DNA of 64,000 nt from Desulfobacula toluolica Tol2 (GTDB lineage Bacteria; Desulfobacterota; Desulfobacteria; Desulfobacterales; Desulfobacteraceae). The stretch spans positions 4,288,001 to 4,352,000 of the forward strand of contig NC_018645.1 of NCBI RefSeq assembly GCF_000307105.1, given 5' to 3'. Below the pieces are notes generated by a model. That model was given only the letters and a program-made list of their open reading frames with translations, ran no database searches and was not told where the DNA came from. The position numbers and the translations under genes are program-made. This document shows positions 63,374 through 64,000 of the stretch, piece after piece (position 1 is the stretch's first letter; each line of letters starts with the position of its first letter).

Positions 63374-64000
63374 TCAAATCAAATGGGAAACACCAGTGCA
63401 AACCACGCCCAATTGCTTTGCCGCCAAATCAATATCCCATTTTTCCTTGTCTCTTTCACCCACAAAATTGGATGCTGCCCTGACTTCAATAATGGGAATG
63501 CCATAGAGTGCCGCAATGTGATTACAGGCTGCGCCTTCCATGGCTTCCATCACTGAAGAAAAAGTGCAATAGAGCTGATTTGCACGGTTCAGGGAAGATG
63601 TAATGGTTGAAACAGTTATAAACAAACCTTTTACGATCCGGGTCCCTGTGATTGAAAAAACCCGGCACAGCCTGTCATGGGTTTGATCGACCATGTCCGG
63701 GTCAAAAGGATAAATCCCCTGCCGGCTTAAAGGCTCGTCTTTTAGCACATCAAAAGGCAGGGGAGCATTTTTAAAAGCATCTGTTTGAACACCTGTATGG
63801 ATATAATGCTCCTGGGTGGCAATGGCAACATCACCTATATTCAAACCGGTTTGTTGAAAAACGCCTGCAATACCTGTCTGTAAAATCAATACGGGAGATG
63901 CGTGTTCAAGATAAGCTGTCAGCGCATGGGCGGCATTGAATACCCCGGCACCCGTCAGTACAAGGTCATATGTTTTTTCATGAACTTTCCCGGACAGGAT
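63374..64000 (-). CDS. mqnB: Futalosine hydrolase-like nucleosidase (MqnB), N-terminus cut by window edge
   Basis: 209 codons are open to the right edge, so the start is missing. The visible part has the nucleoside phosphorylase/MTAN pattern: LVLTGAGVFNAAHALTAYL, LQTGIAGVFQQTGLNIGDVAIA, FSSVMEAMEGAA and IEVRAASNFVGERDK. Futalosine hydrolase removes hypoxanthine in the menaquinone pathway, fitting the menG gene nearby; MTA/SAH nucleosidase is the alternative. I favour MqnB from the EMEGAA-like segment and the LPFDVL insertion. Confidence 0.8.
   Translation of the reverse strand: MLSGKVHEKTYDLVLTGAGVFNAAHALTAYLEHASPVLILQTGIAGVFQQTGLNIGDVAIATQEHYIHTGVQTDAFKNAPLPFDVLKDEPLSRQGIYPFDPDMVDQTHDRLCRVFSITGTRIVKGLFITVSTITSSLNRANQLYCTFSSVMEAMEGAACNHIAALYGIPIIEVRAASNFVGERDKEKWDIDLAAKQLGVVCTGVSHLI

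Overview
The window reads as chromosomal DNA of a sulfate-reducing, menaquinone-using member of the Desulfobacteraceae (Desulfobacterota), perhaps Desulfobacula- or Desulfobacter-like. The grounds are a complete Hmc transmembrane redox complex with a 16-haem cytochrome, an NfnAB/SudAB-type electron-bifurcating pair, a class III PhaEC polyhydroxyalkanoate (PHA) system, and a futalosine-pathway-type nucleosidase together with a UbiE/MenG methyltransferase. The genus is inference. The DNA is AT-rich, most strongly in the first 19 kb.

Layout. (1) 1-19,100, all on the minus strand: an accessory surface-polysaccharide locus. It holds a GT4 glycosyltransferase (cut by the window edge), a sulfotransferase, an acyltransferase-3, two hexapeptide acyltransferases, two paralogous Wzx-type flippases, a decayed FkbM methyltransferase, a Trm112-like methyltransferase, a WbpG/PseA-like amidotransferase, a P-loop kinase and a 2399-residue NRPS ordered A-T-C-C-A-T-TE. 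(2) 19,922-23,034, plus strand: a polyprenyl-phosphate sugar-1-phosphate transferase that could start glycan assembly, and a TPR protein. (3) 23,058-32,677, minus strand: hmcABCDEF, a universal stress protein, an Rrf1-like receiver, a histidine kinase and an Rrf2 regulator. (4) 33,053-37,093: nfnAB, then cooT, a DUF3842 gene and a thymidylate kinase. (5) 37,433-48,463: a PHA cluster with a PhaC-like hydrolase, two phasin-like proteins, divergent phaR with palindromic candidate operators, phaJ, an M24 peptidase, a PilZ protein, a GAF protein, phaC, phaE and a small CBM48 protein. (6) 48,680-50,913: a NarL-type two-component pair. (7) 51,296-64,000: housekeeping genes, namely a COG2509 flavoprotein, queD, dnaJ, menG/ubiE, nadB, an SH3/anchor protein, archease-rtcB, fadD, tcdA, tatD and a partial mqnB-like gene.

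How it fits together. Hmc passes electrons between periplasmic c-type cytochromes and the cytoplasm or quinone pool, and Nfn balances NADH, NADPH and ferredoxin. PhaJ can divert beta-oxidation enoyl-CoA to (R)-hydroxyacyl-CoA for PhaEC, with phasins coating the granule and PhaR acting as the granule-sensing repressor.

Main unexplained signals. A twin-hairpin intergenic repeat of about 95 bp occurs about a dozen times from 9.4 to 62.6 kb, with paired base changes in one stem and its first TAA used as the stop codon of two genes. A 64-bp block is conserved without gaps upstream of two minus-strand transcription units. PhaR-type palindromes sit on back-to-back promoters. The NRPS thioesterase appears to carry cysteine in place of the nucleophilic serine.
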